Shown here in pieces: positions 36,053 through 44,860 of a stretch of 64,000 nt of DNA. Made by a program: the position numbers and the translations under genes. Source of the stretch: Chitinophagaceae bacterium T5-Br10_B2g13 (lineage in GTDB: Bacteria; Bacteroidota; Rhodothermia; Balneolales; Balneolaceae); assembly GCA_001564065.1 (NCBI GenBank), contig LKNA01000003.1, positions 28,501 through 92,500 on the forward strand. The letters run 5' to 3'. A model generated the notes under the pieces. It was given only the letters and a program-made list of their open reading frames with translations, did no database searches and had not been told where the DNA came from. Numbering within the stretch: position 1 is the first letter of the stretch; each line of letters opens with the position of its first letter.

Positions 36053-37180
36053 ATGGTAAGTGAAAAAGAGATCAATAAGCTTGTAAATAGAAATGGGAGT
36101 AATTTAGTGACGATCACTCTGCCTACCCATAAAACCGGGGAAGAGTCAAAACAAGACCCGATACGGTTGAAAAATTTGCTCACCGAGGCAATCTCTATTC
36201 TAAAAGAGAACGGAAAGAAAGAGTCTGAGGCTGAAAGTTATCTTAAGCCAGCCTTCGACTTGCTGGAAAAGCCACTTTTCTGGTCACATGCTGATAAAGG
36301 ATTGGCTCTCTATTTTAGCGAAGACGGCATGGAGATGTATAAACTGCCCTACGAAGTAGAAAGTGAGGTTTATATAAACGATCATCACCTTATTACACCT
36401 CTCCTGCCTATGTTGAGTATGGACGGTACATTTTGTGTACTTGCCATAAGCCGGCAAAAAGCCAGGCTGCTAAGGTGTACACGAAATGATGTTCAGGAGA
36501 TTACACCTGAGGATATATCTGTTTCTGTAGAGGATTACCTTGAAATTGACCCTGAAAAACAGCTTCAGTTCCATTCCGGCTCAAAAGCTCAAAAAGCAAT
36601 GTATTTTGGTCACGGTGCCAATGAAGAAGATAGAATGGTGATTGTTGAACAGTTCTTCAGAGAACTGGAAAAGGAGATTACAAAAGTGATGCGTGAGCGA
36701 AATGACCCGTTAATAGTTATGGGACTACAGGATAACCTTTCGCTTTATAAAAAAATCAACAACTACTCCAGGGTTGTAGATGAGACGATAGACCATAATC
36801 CTGATGAGTTGACGGACCAAGTTATTCGGGATAAAGGGTGGAATGTGATACAAAAACACTTCCTGAAAGAGATGTACAACTCGCTGGAGAAGTTTTCCGA
36901 ACAAACTGACGGAAAGGTTTCCAACAATCTTGGTGATATTGTTGAAGCGACGATTCAGGGGCGTTCACACTCCATATTTATCTCAAAAGACGAGAAGAAA
37001 TGGGGCGTTTTTGACGAGGCTGAACAGACGGTTCACTACAGTAGTAAGCCGAAAAATGGAGACATAGAGCTACTGAACTGGCTTTCAATTACCGGCAGAA
37101 AAACGGGAAGTAACGTTTATATCCTGCCAAAAGAGGAGATGCCAATGCGGTCTACCGTAGCGGCAGAGTTCAGATTCTAA
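36053..37180 (+). CDS. baeRF-family protein (bacterial eRF1-like)
   Basis: The 375-residue cytosolic protein resembles the bacterial archaeo-eukaryotic release factor families. It has an N-terminal segment with VTITLPTHKTGEESKQDPIRLKNLL, a central DGTFCVLAISRQKARLLRC strand pattern and a C-terminal L7Ae-like module (LGDIVEATIQGRSHSIFISKDEKKWGVFD). The function is unknown; ribosome-associated roles have been proposed for the family. It is monocistronic, with a terminator at 37206. Confidence 0.78.
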   Translation: MVSEKEINKLVNRNGSNLVTITLPTHKTGEESKQDPIRLKNLLTEAISILKENGKKESEAESYLKPAFDLLEKPLFWSHADKGLALYFSEDGMEMYKLPYEVESEVYINDHHLITPLLPMLSMDGTFCVLAISRQKARLLRCTRNDVQEITPEDISVSVEDYLEIDPEKQLQFHSGSKAQKAMYFGHGANEEDRMVIVEQFFRELEKEITKVMRERNDPLIVMGLQDNLSLYKKINNYSRVVDETIDHNPDELTDQVIRDKGWNVIQKHFLKEMYNSLEKFSEQTDGKVSNNLGDIVEATIQGRSHSIFISKDEKKWGVFDEAEQTVHYSSKPKNGDIELLNWLSITGRKTGSNVYILPKEEMPMRSTVAAEFRF

Positions 37181-37205
37181 GTTTTATTTCTGAAAAATTG
37201 AAGAG

Positions 37206-37238
37206 GCGGTATCGGCGAAAGCCGGTGCCGCTTTTTTT
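37206..37238 (+). terminator. Terminator after the baeRF-family gene
   Basis: An 11-bp stem with wobble pairs (GCGGTATCGGC / GCCGGTGCCGC), a GAAA tetraloop and seven Ts. Confidence 0.88.
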
Positions 37239-37348
37239 ATGAAGTTTTTAAAATATGTTTCAGTTAACGGTTGAATTTCAAAGAGTGCGCTTAATTGATT
37301 ACTATAATGACAATCTTTGCCATAACTAATAAAACATCATTATATCGA

Positions 37349-39925
37349 ATGAAATCTTTACTACAATCTTTACTCTTATTCCTGGTTCTGCCATCGCTGG
37401 CTTTTTCTCAGGTACAACTCGACTATTACCTGCCGGACGATGTAACCTACGACTCCTCAATACCCACACCGAAAGAGGTAGTTGGGCACGAAGTAGGAGA
37501 GTGGCATATCACTCACGATAAGCTTGTTCAATATATGTATGCAGTCGCTGAAGCGTCTGACAGGGTGAGCATTCACGAATATGCCCGCACTTACGAGAAC
37601 CGTCCGCTATTACTGTTAACCATCACATCGCCGGATAATCACTCATCAATCGATCAGATTAAAGAGAACCACGCATTGCTGAGAGATCCATCACGATCCG
37701 GAAACCTGGATGTGGAAAGCATGCCGGTTATCACCTATATGGGCTACAGCGTACACGGTAACGAGGCCAGTGGATCGAATGCTGCATTGTTGAGTGCTTA
37801 CCATTTTTCCGCTGCACAAGGAGCGGAAATGGATGAAATTCTGAATAACACGGTCATACTGATCGATCCGTCTTTTAACCCCGACGGACTTCAAAGGTTT
37901 TCGACATGGGTAAATATGCACAAAAGTGCGACCTCAGTTACAGACCCGGCTGCCCGTGAGTTTAGCGAAGTTTGGCCAAACGGTCGGACAAATCACTACT
38001 GGTTTGACTTGAACCGGGACTGGATGCCGGTTGTGCATCCGGAAAGCCGTGGCCGGATCCAGATGTACCACGAGTGGAGACCTCACGTGTTAACCGACCA
38101 CCACGAGATGGGAACCAACGCCACCTACTTTTTTCAGCCCGGAATTCCATCCAGAACCCATCCGCTTACTCCGCAGCGTAATCAGGATTTAACAGCCGCC
38201 ATTGCTGAGTATCATGCAGATGAGCTGGATAAGATTCAGAGCCTCTACTATACAAAAGAGTCGTTTGATGATTTTTACTACGGAAAAGGATCTACCTATC
38301 CTGACATTTTCGGTACGATAGGTATCCTGTTTGAGCAGGCCAGTGCCAGAGGACATGCTCAGGAAAGTGTGCACGGCGTGGTGGACTTCCCTTTTGCAAT
38401 TCGTAACCAGTTTAAAACATCACTCTCTACAGTTGATGCATCTAACGGGCTTCGAATGGAGTTGCACGACAACATGAGAGAGTTTTACAGAGAGGTTCAG
38501 CAGGAAGCTTCCAGAAACTCAGTAAAAGCGTTGGTTGTTGGAGACCGGTACGACTCCGGTAAAAACTTCCATTTTGCTGACCTGATGACCCACCACAATG
38601 TTGAACTGTATGAGCTGGCGCAAAACCTTGAAGTTGACGGGCAGCAGTTTGAGCGTGGCAATGCCTGGGTAATACCGATGGAGCAAACAGAGTACAAGTT
38701 TATTGAGGCTATGTTTGAAAAACGAACAGAGTTTACAGACAGTCTCTTCTATGATGTGTCAACATGGACACTCACCTCTGCTTTTAATTTGCCGCACGCG
38801 GAGCTTACTCAACGTCAGTTTGATAGTAATTTGATGGGCGACAGGGTAGAGTCACCTGAAATTCCGGCCGGACAACTGGTAGGCGGCAGAAGTAACTACG
38901 CGTATGCATTTGAATGGGATGAGTATTATGCTCCGCGAGCTCTGTACAGACTGCAAAATATGGGTGTTCGTACACAGGCGGCTTTTAAAACATTTCAATC
39001 GGTAGTATCAACCGGAGTGAAGGAGTTCAATTACGGAACAATTTTAATTCCGCTTGGCATACAGGATGTAGAAGAGGCGGATATTTTCAGAGCGCTTCAG
39101 GAAATTACGCGACAGGACGGGGTGGATGTATATAGTTTACGGACCGGCCTTTCAGCCGGCGGTGTAGATTTAGGCAGCCCGAATATTAACGCCCTGGAAA
39201 AGCCGAGCATGGCAATTTTAGCCGGCAGCGGAGTCAGTAACCTCGAAGTAGGTGAGGTGTGGCACCAGCTCGATCAAAGATATAAGATGCCAATTACCAT
39301 TCTTGAAAAAGATCGAGTAGCCCGGACAGATTTAAGTCGATACAATCGCCTGATTATGGTAAACGGCGGCTATGGCGACCTCAGTGAAAGTGCCAAAGCA
39401 GACATCAAGTCGTGGGTACGGGACGGCGGTACGCTGATCGTACAAAAGAGCGCGGTAAACTGGGCTATGAGTGAAGGTTTGTTGAACGCCGATCGTGTAG
39501 AGCGTGAGCCATCGGAGAGCAGAAGAGTTGCCTACGAAGACCTCTCAGCTGCCCGTGGTGCACAAGTAATAGGCGGGTCTATTTTTGAAGCCAATGCCGA
39601 TGTTACAAATCCACTGTTATTTGGCTATAGAAATGAAAGTATGCACATCTTCAGAAACAGCACCAACTTTCTTCAGATCACAAGAAACCCTGCCGCTACT
39701 CCACTCTATTTAACTAGTGAGCCTTTGGTAAGTGGCTATATTTCTGATGAGAATAATGAACTGATCAAAGATACGGCATCTATCCTTGTAGGAAGTTACG
39801 GTTCGGGCCGGGTTATTGGTTTTGTGGATAATCCAAACTTCAGAGCGTTCTGGTATGGGACGAATAAGTTGTTTGCCAACGCACTCTTTTTTGGTGATCA
39901 AATAAGCAGGGCAGCAACGAACTAA
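37349..39925 (+). CDS. Secreted M14 family zinc carboxypeptidase
   Basis: The ORF track starts at 37295, but ATG 37349 begins the signal peptide (MKSLLQSLLLFLVLPSLAFS), giving 858 residues. The M14 domain shows the HxxE metal motif in GYSVHGNEASGSNAAL, ILIDPSFNPDGLQRF, a DLNRDW segment and the DHHEMGTNATYFF stretch. The C-terminal half has Rossmann-like strands (LIMVNGGYGDLSESAKADIKSWVRDGGTLIVQKSAVNWA) resembling a glutamine-amidotransferase-like lid domain. It is probably a periplasmic or extracellular peptidase. Confidence 0.88.
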   Translation: MKSLLQSLLLFLVLPSLAFSQVQLDYYLPDDVTYDSSIPTPKEVVGHEVGEWHITHDKLVQYMYAVAEASDRVSIHEYARTYENRPLLLLTITSPDNHSSIDQIKENHALLRDPSRSGNLDVESMPVITYMGYSVHGNEASGSNAALLSAYHFSAAQGAEMDEILNNTVILIDPSFNPDGLQRFSTWVNMHKSATSVTDPAAREFSEVWPNGRTNHYWFDLNRDWMPVVHPESRGRIQMYHEWRPHVLTDHHEMGTNATYFFQPGIPSRTHPLTPQRNQDLTAAIAEYHADELDKIQSLYYTKESFDDFYYGKGSTYPDIFGTIGILFEQASARGHAQESVHGVVDFPFAIRNQFKTSLSTVDASNGLRMELHDNMREFYREVQQEASRNSVKALVVGDRYDSGKNFHFADLMTHHNVELYELAQNLEVDGQQFERGNAWVIPMEQTEYKFIEAMFEKRTEFTDSLFYDVSTWTLTSAFNLPHAELTQRQFDSNLMGDRVESPEIPAGQLVGGRSNYAYAFEWDEYYAPRALYRLQNMGVRTQAAFKTFQSVVSTGVKEFNYGTILIPLGIQDVEEADIFRALQEITRQDGVDVYSLRTGLSAGGVDLGSPNINALEKPSMAILAGSGVSNLEVGEVWHQLDQRYKMPITILEKDRVARTDLSRYNRLIMVNGGYGDLSESAKADIKSWVRDGGTLIVQKSAVNWAMSEGLLNADRVEREPSESRRVAYEDLSAARGAQVIGGSIFEANADVTNPLLFGYRNESMHIFRNSTNFLQITRNPAATPLYLTSEPLVSGYISDENNELIKDTASILVGSYGSGRVIGFVDNPNFRAFWYGTNKLFANALFFGDQISRAATN

Positions 39926-39945
39926 ACATTGATAATATTTACTTT

Positions 39946-39980
39946 AAGCCCGATTCTCATTCTGAGGGTCGGGCTTTTTT
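39946..39980 (+). terminator. Terminator after the M14 peptidase gene
   Basis: AAGCCCGA / TCGGGCTT arms with an inner CTC/GAG pairing and a following T run. Confidence 0.8.
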
Positions 39981-39982
39981 TA

Positions 39983-40010
39983 TTATTTCGGACATAATCT
40001 TCCGAAATAA
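39983..40010. promoter_or_regulatory. Perfect inverted repeat upstream of the Rrf2 promoter
   Basis: TTATTTCGG (39983-39991) and CCGAAATAA (40002-40010) are exact 9-base arms with a 10-base spacer, one base before the TTGACA at 40012. It could be an activator site, or a low-efficiency second hairpin after the M14 gene. Confidence 0.5.
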
Positions 40011-40011
40011 C

Positions 40012-40042
40012 TTGACAAATAAGGTGGGGCGCCTTAATTTAA
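40012..40042 (+). promoter_or_regulatory. Putative promoter of the Rrf2-type regulator gene
   Basis: TTGACA at 40012-40017 and TAATTTAA at 40035-40042 are spaced as in Bacteroidota-like promoters. The -7 region overlaps the AAGA-N8-TCTT dyad at 40039-40058, consistent with repression by a bound protein. Confidence 0.4.
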
Positions 40043-40058
40043 GATTAAATACTCTTAA
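40039..40058. promoter_or_regulatory. Candidate Rrf2-family operator, copy 1
   Basis: TTAAGA-N8-TCTTAA dyad just upstream of the regulator's own gene. The same AAGA-N8-TCTT word with identical spacing lies upstream of the cytochrome c-nosZ genes at 40564-40585, suggesting an autoregulated nos regulon. Confidence 0.6.
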
Positions 40059-40075
40059 TTACTTTATGGATCATA

Positions 40076-40540
40076 ATGCTGCTATCTAAATCTTGCATCT
40101 ACGGCTTACGCGCCTCACTATACCTCGCTTCACGATCAAGTCAGGATTACATCCCGATAAGAAAAATGAGTGATGATCTGGAAATTTCATTTCATTTCTT
40201 AACAAAGATACTGCAACAGCTAACGGCTGATCAGCTATTGGAATCATTTAAAGGGCCAAACGGAGGGGTTCGTTTAAAAAAATCCGGTGAAGAAATAACA
40301 TTTATGGATATTGTTATAGCAATTGACGGCCCGGGTTTATTTACGGAATGTGCTTTGGGATTACCGGGCTGTGGAGTTGAAAAACCTTGTCCGTTTCATG
40401 AGCAGTGGGCTGAAACACGCGATAAAATTAAAACAATGATGGAAAGTACCAGTATTACCGACCTGGCTATTAAAGGAAGGGAAGAGAATCTGAGGCTTAC
40501 GGCTAAAGGCGGATTTGAGAAATTTTTTGATTTAGAATAA
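40076..40540 (+). CDS. Rrf2 family regulator with three-Cys Fe-S motif
   Basis: This 154-residue winged-helix protein opens with LSKSCIYGLRASLYLAS, and its recognition region is ISFHFLTKILQQLTADQLLESFKGPNGGVRL. It carries C92, C99 and C105 (ECALGLPGC...KPC), the position used for Fe-S binding in IscR and NsrR. Because it directly precedes the N2O-reductase operon and shares an operator-like dyad with it, I infer a nitric-oxide or redox-sensing role like NsrR. The exact ligand is unproven. Confidence 0.87.
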   Translation: MLLSKSCIYGLRASLYLASRSSQDYIPIRKMSDDLEISFHFLTKILQQLTADQLLESFKGPNGGVRLKKSGEEITFMDIVIAIDGPGLFTECALGLPGCGVEKPCPFHEQWAETRDKIKTMMESTSITDLAIKGREENLRLTAKGGFEKFFDLE

Positions 40541-40563
40541 CCTTAATATTTTTTTATCACTAT

Positions 40564-40585
40564 TTAAGATAAAAGTGTCTTTTAA
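40564..40585. promoter_or_regulatory. Candidate Rrf2-family operator, copy 2 (nos operon)
   Basis: TTAAGA-N8-TCTTTTAA, in the 67-base gap before the cytochrome c gene. The core AAGA-N8-TCTT is identical in arms and spacing to copy 1 at 40039. The outer flank differs by two extra bases. Confidence 0.6.
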
Positions 40586-40607
40586 CTAAAAATAAAATTA
40601 CAAAAAG

Positions 40608-41072
40608 ATGAAATCGATACTAACGGCACTGGTTGCGCTAACTTTAATATTCACCGCCTGTTCAGGAGACGATTCCCAACAGAGGGCAGACTCCTCTGAG
40701 ACCGAAGAACAAGGGCTTACTGAATTTGAGCTTGAACACGGCATAGGCCCAATAACAGAACGGGTGAGTTTAAGTGAAGAGCCGGATGAAGATCTGGTTA
40801 TAAGAGGCCGGGATATTTACGAAATGAAGTGTGAAATGTGTCACAACATGGAAGGCCGAATGGTGGGTCCGGCTTTAGGCGATGTGTTGGAGAGACGTAG
40901 CGCGGAATTTGTGATGAACTTTATCCTCAACCCACAAGGTATGACACGAAATCATCCGGAAGGACAGAGAATGCTTCAGGAGTATATGACCGCAATGCCA
41001 TTTCAGAATGTATCAGAAGATGATGCAAAAGCTCTTGTAGAGTTTTTGAGAGACTACAACATGAACAATTAA
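40608..41072 (+). CDS. Monohaem cytochrome c lipoprotein (nos-associated)
   Basis: The 154-residue protein has a lipoprotein signal (ALTLIFTACSG, lipid Cys18) and one haem motif, CEMCH (C75, C78, H79), followed by VGPALGDV. A C-terminal class-I cytochrome ending contains MPFQNVSEDDAKALVEFLRDY, in which the Met could be the distal ligand. As first gene of the nos operon it is the likely electron donor to NosZ, similar to the nosC genes of clade II clusters. Confidence 0.87.
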   Translation: MKSILTALVALTLIFTACSGDDSQQRADSSETEEQGLTEFELEHGIGPITERVSLSEEPDEDLVIRGRDIYEMKCEMCHNMEGRMVGPALGDVLERRSAEFVMNFILNPQGMTRNHPEGQRMLQEYMTAMPFQNVSEDDAKALVEFLRDYNMNN

Positions 41073-41108
41073 CCAACAACTCCTCTATCAAACAAAACAA
41101 CCAATACT

Positions 41109-43088
41109 ATGAGTAAAACAAAAAATAAAAAGTTGAGAGGGCTAATACTCGGGATGGGATTTGTAGTATTTGCTGCATTTCTGTTTACGGGATGTCCTTC
41201 AAACCAACGAATGTTAGACAGCGGAGACGCTGCACAAAAAGTATATGTAGCACCGGGTGAGCACGATGAATTTTACGGCTTCTTTTCCGGTGGTTACAGT
41301 GGACAGTTAAGTGTATGGGGTTTGCCCTCATCACGACTGCTGAAAGTGATACCTGTATTTTCTCAGGATCCGGAAACAGGCTACGGCTATTCGGAAGAAA
41401 CCAAGCCACTGTTCGAAACCAGTTACGGTTTTATACCTTGGGATGATTCCCACCATCCGCACATCTCACAAACTGATGGAGATGCTGATGGAAGATGGAT
41501 CTTTATCAATGCAAATAATACTCCTCGTATTGCAAGAATTGATTTAGAAACATTTGAAACAAAAGAGATACTGGAACTGCCAAATACCGGCGGTAACCAC
41601 GCATCTTCTTTCGTTACATCAAACACAGAGTATGTAATTGGAGCTACTCGTTTCAGTATTCCGTACGAAAAAGATCTGGATGTACCGATTGACAGTTATA
41701 GCGATGAGTTTAGAGGTGCGCTGACCTTTGTTGATATCAACAGCGAAACAGGTCGGATGAATCTGGACTTTCAGGTAGTTGTACCGCCGTATAACTATGA
41801 TTTAGGTCGTGCCGGTAAAGGTGCTTCGAGCGATTGGGTGTTCTTTACTACCTACAATACCGAAGAAGCTCATACCATGCTTGAGGTAAACGCATCCAGA
41901 AATGACAAAGACTTTATTGCTGCCATTAACTGGAAAAAAGCAGCTGAACTTGTTCGTGAAGGCCACGGCAGAACAATGGATGCAGAATACTATCACAACT
42001 ACTACGAAGGAAAACAGGGTTATGCTGTTTCTACTGTAGGTGATGAAGTAATGGTGCTGGACACAAGAGAAATAGATGAGAATTTCATCTACTACCTGCC
42101 TACTCCTAAATCTCCGCACGGTGTAGATATTGATCCAACAGGAGAATATATCGTTGGTGGTGGTAAACTGGCTACAATTATTCCGGTACACTCTTTTTCC
42201 AGAATGCTGGAAGCTATTGAGAACCAGGACTACGATGAAGTAATTGATGGAATTCCTGTGCTTAACTACGACTCTACGATTATTGGCGAAGTTGAAAATC
42301 CGGGTTTAGGCCCGCTACACACAGAGTTTGACGGCAGAGGGTATGCTTACACATCTGTATACATCTCTTCTGAAATCGTGAAATGGTCTTTGGAAACATT
42401 TGAAGTGGTTGACAGAATCGACTCTTACTACTCCATTGGTCACTTGATGATTACCGGCGGGGACACAAGAAATCCGGATGCACAGTATATGGTTGGCTTG
42501 ACCAAGACAGCCAAAGATCGATACCTGCCAACAGGTCCTAAGCAGAACCACCCGGCTCAGCTATATGATATCAGCGGAGACAGAATGGAGTTGCTGCTTG
42601 ACTTCCCGACCATAGGAGAGCCACACTATGCTCAGGCCATACGCGCAGATAAGATCAAGGATAATGTTGCACAGATCTACGAGATGGAAGAGAATGATCA
42701 CCCAGATGCATTACTGCGAATTGCAGACAACAGAGTGGAAAGAAGAGGAAATAATGTTCATGTGTACATGGGTTCAACTCGAAGCCACTTCCGCCCTGAT
42801 AATATCGAAGGTATTAAACTGGGAGACACAGTTTACGTACATCTTACAAACCTTGAGCAGGAGTGGGATGTGGTACACGGTATTGCTATAAAAGGTGCAC
42901 AAAATTCAGAAATTTTGGTGGCGCCCGGGCAAACCAAAACGATTACATGGACACCGACAAGAACAGGAATTTATCCGTTCTACTGTACAGCTTTCTGTTC
43001 GGCTCTTCACCAGGAAATGCAGGGATACATTCGTGTGTCTGAAGCAGGGTCTGATGTTGAGTTAACCTGGAAAACAGGTACGAACTAA
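41109..43088 (+). CDS. nosZ: Nitrous-oxide reductase, clade II (Sec-type)
   Basis: The 659-residue enzyme reduces N2O to N2. The C-terminal CuA domain shows C626-x3-C630-x3-H634-x2-M637 in FYCTAFCSALHQEMQGY. The N-terminal seven-bladed propeller carries the His ligands expected for CuZ (DDSHHPHISQTDGDADGRW, GNHASSF, SPHGVDIDPTGEY, GPLHTEFDGRGYAYTS). The leader is Sec/lipobox-type (FLFTGCPS), not a twin-arginine one, and no nosR or nosX is nearby, both clade II traits. Two strong hairpins follow the stop. Confidence 0.95.
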   Translation: MSKTKNKKLRGLILGMGFVVFAAFLFTGCPSNQRMLDSGDAAQKVYVAPGEHDEFYGFFSGGYSGQLSVWGLPSSRLLKVIPVFSQDPETGYGYSEETKPLFETSYGFIPWDDSHHPHISQTDGDADGRWIFINANNTPRIARIDLETFETKEILELPNTGGNHASSFVTSNTEYVIGATRFSIPYEKDLDVPIDSYSDEFRGALTFVDINSETGRMNLDFQVVVPPYNYDLGRAGKGASSDWVFFTTYNTEEAHTMLEVNASRNDKDFIAAINWKKAAELVREGHGRTMDAEYYHNYYEGKQGYAVSTVGDEVMVLDTREIDENFIYYLPTPKSPHGVDIDPTGEYIVGGGKLATIIPVHSFSRMLEAIENQDYDEVIDGIPVLNYDSTIIGEVENPGLGPLHTEFDGRGYAYTSVYISSEIVKWSLETFEVVDRIDSYYSIGHLMITGGDTRNPDAQYMVGLTKTAKDRYLPTGPKQNHPAQLYDISGDRMELLLDFPTIGEPHYAQAIRADKIKDNVAQIYEMEENDHPDALLRIADNRVERRGNNVHVYMGSTRSHFRPDNIEGIKLGDTVYVHLTNLEQEWDVVHGIAIKGAQNSEILVAPGQTKTITWTPTRTGIYPFYCTAFCSALHQEMQGYIRVSEAGSDVELTWKTGTN

Positions 43089-43098
43089 CGATCCCCTC

Positions 43099-43159
43099 GT
43101 CCCGAGGAAATATCGGGACTTATGATCCATAACCGGGTTCGGTTAGTAGCCGGACCCGG
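43099..43159 (+). other. Tandem hairpins downstream of nosZ
   Basis: GTCCCGA/TCGGGAC (43099-43119) and CCGGGTTCGG/CCGGACCCGG (43133-43159) are two stable stems directly after nosZ, without a T run. They are more likely mRNA 3'-end stabilisers or attenuating processing sites than full terminators, setting higher nosZ than downstream levels. Confidence 0.6.
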
Positions 43160-43241
43160 GATTATAAAAAGTTGATTGATGAGAGGGTTTGGCCGGAGAG
43201 TCAAACCCAATCATGAATCAATCAAAATTAAATGCAGCTTA

Positions 43242-43814
43242 ATGGAACTGAAATCGAAGATATTAATGGCTATAGCTGCCCTGCTTTTAGGCGGGCTCTA
43301 CTCAATGCCATTTTGGACAATTAGTATGTCGGCCCCGCAATATCCGGAAGGTATTGGGATGTACATTCATATTGATGATGTGACGGGCCATAACAGGCAC
43401 GATTTACAGAGTATTAATACACTGAATCATTATATCGGCATGGCGGAAATACACAGAGATGATTTTCCGGAATTTGACATTATGCCCTGGGTTATAGGAT
43501 TTTTAATAGCGTTTGGGCTTCTTGCGGCCATTACCGGTAGCATAAAACTTGTAATAACATGGCTAGTATTGATGGTTATTTTGGGAATTGTAGGCCTGGT
43601 AGACTTTTATCTTTGGGGTTACGACTACGGACATAATTTAAATCCGGATGCACCAATAAAAGTACCCGGCATGAGCTATCAGCCGCCGCTTATTGGATGT
43701 AAACAACTTCTAAATATAAACGCATGCTCCTGGCCATATACAGGATCAATCTTTATTGGATTGTCTTTTGTACTGGCTTCGGGAGTTGTATGGATCGAAA
43801 AATTCAAAAAATAG
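43242..43814 (+). CDS. nos-cluster membrane protein (NosB-like, uncertain)
   Basis: The ORF track starts at 43176, but ATG 43242 (MELKSKILMAIAALLLGG) begins at a natural membrane segment, giving 190 residues. There are about four to five hydrophobic segments and conserved-looking His, Met and Cys residues (QYPEGIGMYIHIDDVTGHNRHDLQSINTLNHYIGMAEIH). Its place right after nosZ matches the membrane protein often found there in clade II clusters. The role, possibly in copper or electron supply, is unproven. Confidence 0.72.
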   Translation: MELKSKILMAIAALLLGGLYSMPFWTISMSAPQYPEGIGMYIHIDDVTGHNRHDLQSINTLNHYIGMAEIHRDDFPEFDIMPWVIGFLIAFGLLAAITGSIKLVITWLVLMVILGIVGLVDFYLWGYDYGHNLNPDAPIKVPGMSYQPPLIGCKQLLNINACSWPYTGSIFIGLSFVLASGVVWIEKFKK

Positions 43815-43822
43815 ATAAAACA

Positions 43823-44350
43823 ATGGATCATAAATATTTAATCACCTCTTTGGTGATGATTCTGATGCTGCTGGGGGGCTGTACAGAATCAACCGAAAAG
43901 CAGAATGACGTGTTGCTCTATACCAACTCTGTAGATATAGACTACGGGTCGGATATGTGCAGTTTTACGAACGAAGTGATCGAAACTGTTCGCTACGGAG
44001 GGAAAATCGATCTGGAAAATGGAGAGTCACATAAATTTATGTCGGTTGAATGTGTAGCGGGTTTCTATCTGTCTATGGATGAAACTGAACGTGACAAAAT
44101 TGTATCGATCGATATTGTTGACTTTGCTCACGGCCAGCAATACCTCCCTGTTGAGGAACTCGTTTTTCTTAAAAGTTCACTCAGGCCAAGCCCCAATGGG
44201 ATGAACCTTACGGCAATAGATAATTCAAATGAGAGAATGAAAACCTATATCTATGATGCCTATCCAGGTGATTTTATGTCATGGGATGAGGTTCTGGAAT
44301 TGGTGAATGAAGAGTGGAATCTGAATGGATCAGTCGCACAAAAGCGATAA
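43823..44350 (+). CDS. NosL-family lipoprotein, divergent
   Basis: ATG 43823 begins the signal MDHKYLITSLVMILMLLGGC, so it is preferred to the ORF-track ATG at 43724, giving 175 residues. The protein aligns with the next gene (DYGSDMCSFTNE versus YGSDECAYCRM, then SHKFMSVECVAGFYL versus SFKFDSIECMAAY). However, the CxxCxM copper motif is reduced to C46 only, with Thr49 and Glu51 in the other positions. It may have lost Cu(I) binding or serve a different partner. It lies 8 bases after the previous gene and 21 bases before nosL. Confidence 0.8.
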   Translation: MDHKYLITSLVMILMLLGGCTESTEKQNDVLLYTNSVDIDYGSDMCSFTNEVIETVRYGGKIDLENGESHKFMSVECVAGFYLSMDETERDKIVSIDIVDFAHGQQYLPVEELVFLKSSLRPSPNGMNLTAIDNSNERMKTYIYDAYPGDFMSWDEVLELVNEEWNLNGSVAQKR

Positions 44351-44371
44351 TCAAAAATTATAGAGGTGTAT

Positions 44372-44860
44372 ATGAGGGGTGGATTAATCATTGTATCAAC
44401 ATTTATTTCACTGTTAATATTAGCGAGCTGCGGTGAGCCAAGGCCTCAACCTATTCAGTATGGCAGTGATGAGTGCGCATATTGTAGAATGATTGTTACA
44501 GATGCTGAGTTTGCATCACAGGTTCTAAATAATCAGGGCAGATCGTTCAAATTTGATTCGATTGAGTGTATGGCAGCGTATGATATTACAAATGAAGAAC
44601 CTGAGAATATTCATTCAAAATGGGTTCCTGATTTCCATAACAGAGGCGAGTGGCTTGAGGCGGAAAATGCCGTATATCTGCACAGTGAAACTCTAAGAAG
44701 TCCGATGGGGCTATTTCTGTCATCCTACGCAGACAGATCAACTGCAGAAGAGATGAAAGAGGAGTATGGCGGCGAAATCATAGATTATAACGCTGTAAAA
44801 CAACTGGTGGAACAGGAGTGGCTGAGCAATAATGGGTCAAGGCAGGGAATGCGCCAATGA
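44372..44860 (+). CDS. nosL: NosL copper chaperone lipoprotein
   Basis: ATG 44372 has a Shine-Dalgarno (GAGGTG) just upstream and begins the lipoprotein signal (MRGGLIIVSTFISLLILASC), so it is preferred to the GTG at 44366. The 162-residue protein carries the Cu(I)-binding CxxCxM (C35, C38, M40 in DECAYCRM), the conserved FDSIECMAAY and the ending APVFSSYADRS-like segment (GLFLSSYADRST). It supplies copper to NosZ in the periplasm. It overlaps nosD by four bases. Confidence 0.9.
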   Translation: MRGGLIIVSTFISLLILASCGEPRPQPIQYGSDECAYCRMIVTDAEFASQVLNNQGRSFKFDSIECMAAYDITNEEPENIHSKWVPDFHNRGEWLEAENAVYLHSETLRSPMGLFLSSYADRSTAEEMKEEYGGEIIDYNAVKQLVEQEWLSNNGSRQGMRQ

